A stretch of DNA of 6,316 bases. Origin: Micrococcales bacterium. Its GTDB lineage: Bacteria > Actinomycetota > Actinomycetes > Actinomycetales > Dermatophilaceae. A model generated the notes under the pieces. The model saw only the letters and a program-made list of their open reading frames with translations, was not told where the DNA came from and ran no database searches. The stretch lies in NCBI GenBank assembly GCA_003157445.1, contig PMJN01000144.1, positions 1-6,316 on the forward strand. The letters run 5' to 3'. Of this stretch, positions 5,765 through 6,316 are shown piece by piece (positions within the stretch are counted from its first letter, which is position 1; the number at the start of each line of letters is the position of its first letter). The position numbers were made by a program, and so were the translations under genes.

Positions 5765-6047
5765 TCGGAGAGGCGGACGCCCGCCAGCCGCCGGGTCCGT
5801 GACGTGGTGTGTCGCGGACCATCCTTGCTGGAGAACTCCAATGGGACCGGGGGTGCCGACCGCCTCTGGCGAACGGGCGGTCGTTGTCGCCCTGATCTTC
5901 GGGGGACTCGGTAGACAGGACCGCAACCACCGCGATGAGGGCTGAGAGCTCTTCGGGCGAGGCGTGGCCGCGAACCAGACGGACCGGCACTGCCGGCGTC
6001 TGTTCTGGGTCGGTGCCCTGCGGGTCTGGGGCAGCTTCATCCGTCAT
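5760..6047 (-). CDS. Acyl-CoA carboxylase epsilon subunit (AccE/PccE-like)
   Basis: This 95-aa protein is the small actinobacterial epsilon subunit that stabilises or activates the alpha-beta acyl-CoA (propionyl-CoA or acetyl-CoA) carboxylase complex. Evidence is the conserved segment VRLVRGHASPEELSALIAVV (22-41), a loose acidic linker, then WSSPARMVR (70-78) and GPGGWRAS near the end (84-91), which match the epsilon-subunit pattern of a W..P.R..R block and a C-terminal G..WR.S. The first 20 residues are acidic and proline-rich, as is usual and poorly conserved. It starts 13 bases after the carboxylase beta-subunit stop, so the two are surely co-transcribed. The ribosome site is weak (GGGCGAG on the minus strand). 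Such proteins are short and divergent, so position next to the beta subunit is an important part of the call. Confidence 0.85.
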   Translation of the reverse strand: MTDEAAPDPQGTDPEQTPAVPVRLVRGHASPEELSALIAVVAVLSTESPEDQGDNDRPFARGGRHPRSHWSSPARMVRDTPRHGPGGWRASASPS

Positions 6048-6060
6048 AGATCTCGCCCGA

Positions 6061-6316
6061 TCACAGCGGTATGTTCCCGTGCTTCTTGGGTGGCAGTGTC
6101 TCGCGTTTGTTGAGCAGCGCGTGCAGGGCCCGAATGACCCAGGGGCGAGTGTGGGACGGTGAGATCACGGAGTCGACGTAACCGCGCTCAGCGGCGATGT
6201 AGGGGTTAGCCAGCGTGTCCTCGTATTCGGCGATGAACTCCTGTCGGGCAGCGTCGACATCACCATCGTTTGCCACGACTTCGGCGATCTCCTTGCGATA
6301 GAGGATGTTGACCGCG
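6061..6316 (-). CDS. Acyl-CoA carboxylase beta (carboxyltransferase) subunit, C-terminal end, partial
   Basis: Only the last 84 codons are present; the gene runs off the right edge and its 5' part is missing. The fragment opens with [13 protein letters not shown], which is the carboxyltransferase C-domain, and ends with [37 protein letters not shown] and [16 protein letters not shown], the hallmark tail of actinobacterial propionyl-CoA/acetyl-CoA carboxylase beta chains (PccB, AccD5-like). The enzyme transfers the carboxyl group from biotin to the acyl-CoA. The tail differs from that of the methylmalonyl-CoA:pyruvate transcarboxylase 12S subunit, which continues well past this point. Substrate (propionyl- or acetyl-CoA) cannot be told from this part. 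It heads the visible minus-strand operon with accE, the DUF885 gene and maf. A GTG at 6276 inside it is not the real start. Confidence 0.93.
   Translation of the reverse strand, partial: AVNILYRKEIAEVVANDGDVDAARQEFIAEYEDTLANPYIAAERGYVDSVISPSHTRPWVIRALHALLNKRETLPPKKHGNIPL

Noticed and set aside
5136..5945. 269-aa plus-strand open frame opposite the DUF885 N-terminus and accE
   Set aside because: Both opposite genes have clear family motifs; this frame has none and is a shadow.
6061..6316. Methylmalonyl-CoA:pyruvate transcarboxylase 12S subunit
   Set aside because: The tail ends in [15 protein letters not shown] followed by a stop, as in acyl-CoA carboxylase beta chains; the 12S subunit as I recall it has a different, longer C-terminus.
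1..6316. CRISPR arrays, tRNA or rRNA genes, insertion sequences, phage genes
   Set aside because: No regularly spaced repeats, RNA gene signatures, transposase-like proteins or terminal repeats were seen.

Overview
The window is high-GC bacterial DNA with tightly packed genes. Its gene types point to an actinomycete (Actinomycetota). The acyl-CoA carboxylase epsilon subunit (AccE/PccE family) is characteristic of actinobacteria, as is the Maf protein encoded near it. An electron-bifurcating NfnAB pair is expected in an organism that ferments with ferredoxin, so a propionic-acid-type fermenter (Propionibacteriales) is a reasonable guess. That placement is inferred from gene content, not from a marker gene.

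Layout: positions 1-385 hold no convincing gene. This stretch carries several overlapping inverted repeats and probably serves as the promoter and 5' leader of the plus-strand genes. Positions 386-2726 encode the two subunits of NADH-dependent reduced ferredoxin:NADP+ oxidoreductase (NfnA, then NfnB), with one base between them. A strong GC hairpin (2738-2764) follows and looks like a terminator. Next is a small plus-strand NifX/NifB-domain protein (2870-3202), preceded by a possible short leader ORF whose stop overlaps its ATG. At 3203-3304 the plus-strand genes meet the minus-strand genes in a convergent gap that has two interlocking inverted repeats and an orphan Shine-Dalgarno sequence.

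The minus-strand genes read from right to left. They are the C-terminal end of an acyl-CoA (propionyl-CoA type) carboxylase beta subunit cut by the right edge, then the carboxylase epsilon subunit, a DUF885 putative metallopeptidase, and a Maf nucleotide pyrophosphatase. Gaps are 13, 51 and 55 bases, consistent with one operon.

Functionally, NfnAB links the NADH, NADPH and ferredoxin pools. The carboxylase makes methylmalonyl-CoA or malonyl-CoA, and its epsilon subunit helps assemble the alpha-beta complex. Maf removes non-canonical nucleotides, and the DUF885 protein probably cleaves an unknown peptide. All the protein families are known. The least explained parts are the structured leader upstream of nfnA, the short ORF and hairpin in front of the NifX-like gene, and the repeat-rich junctions. 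I did not find a clearly new multi-gene system.
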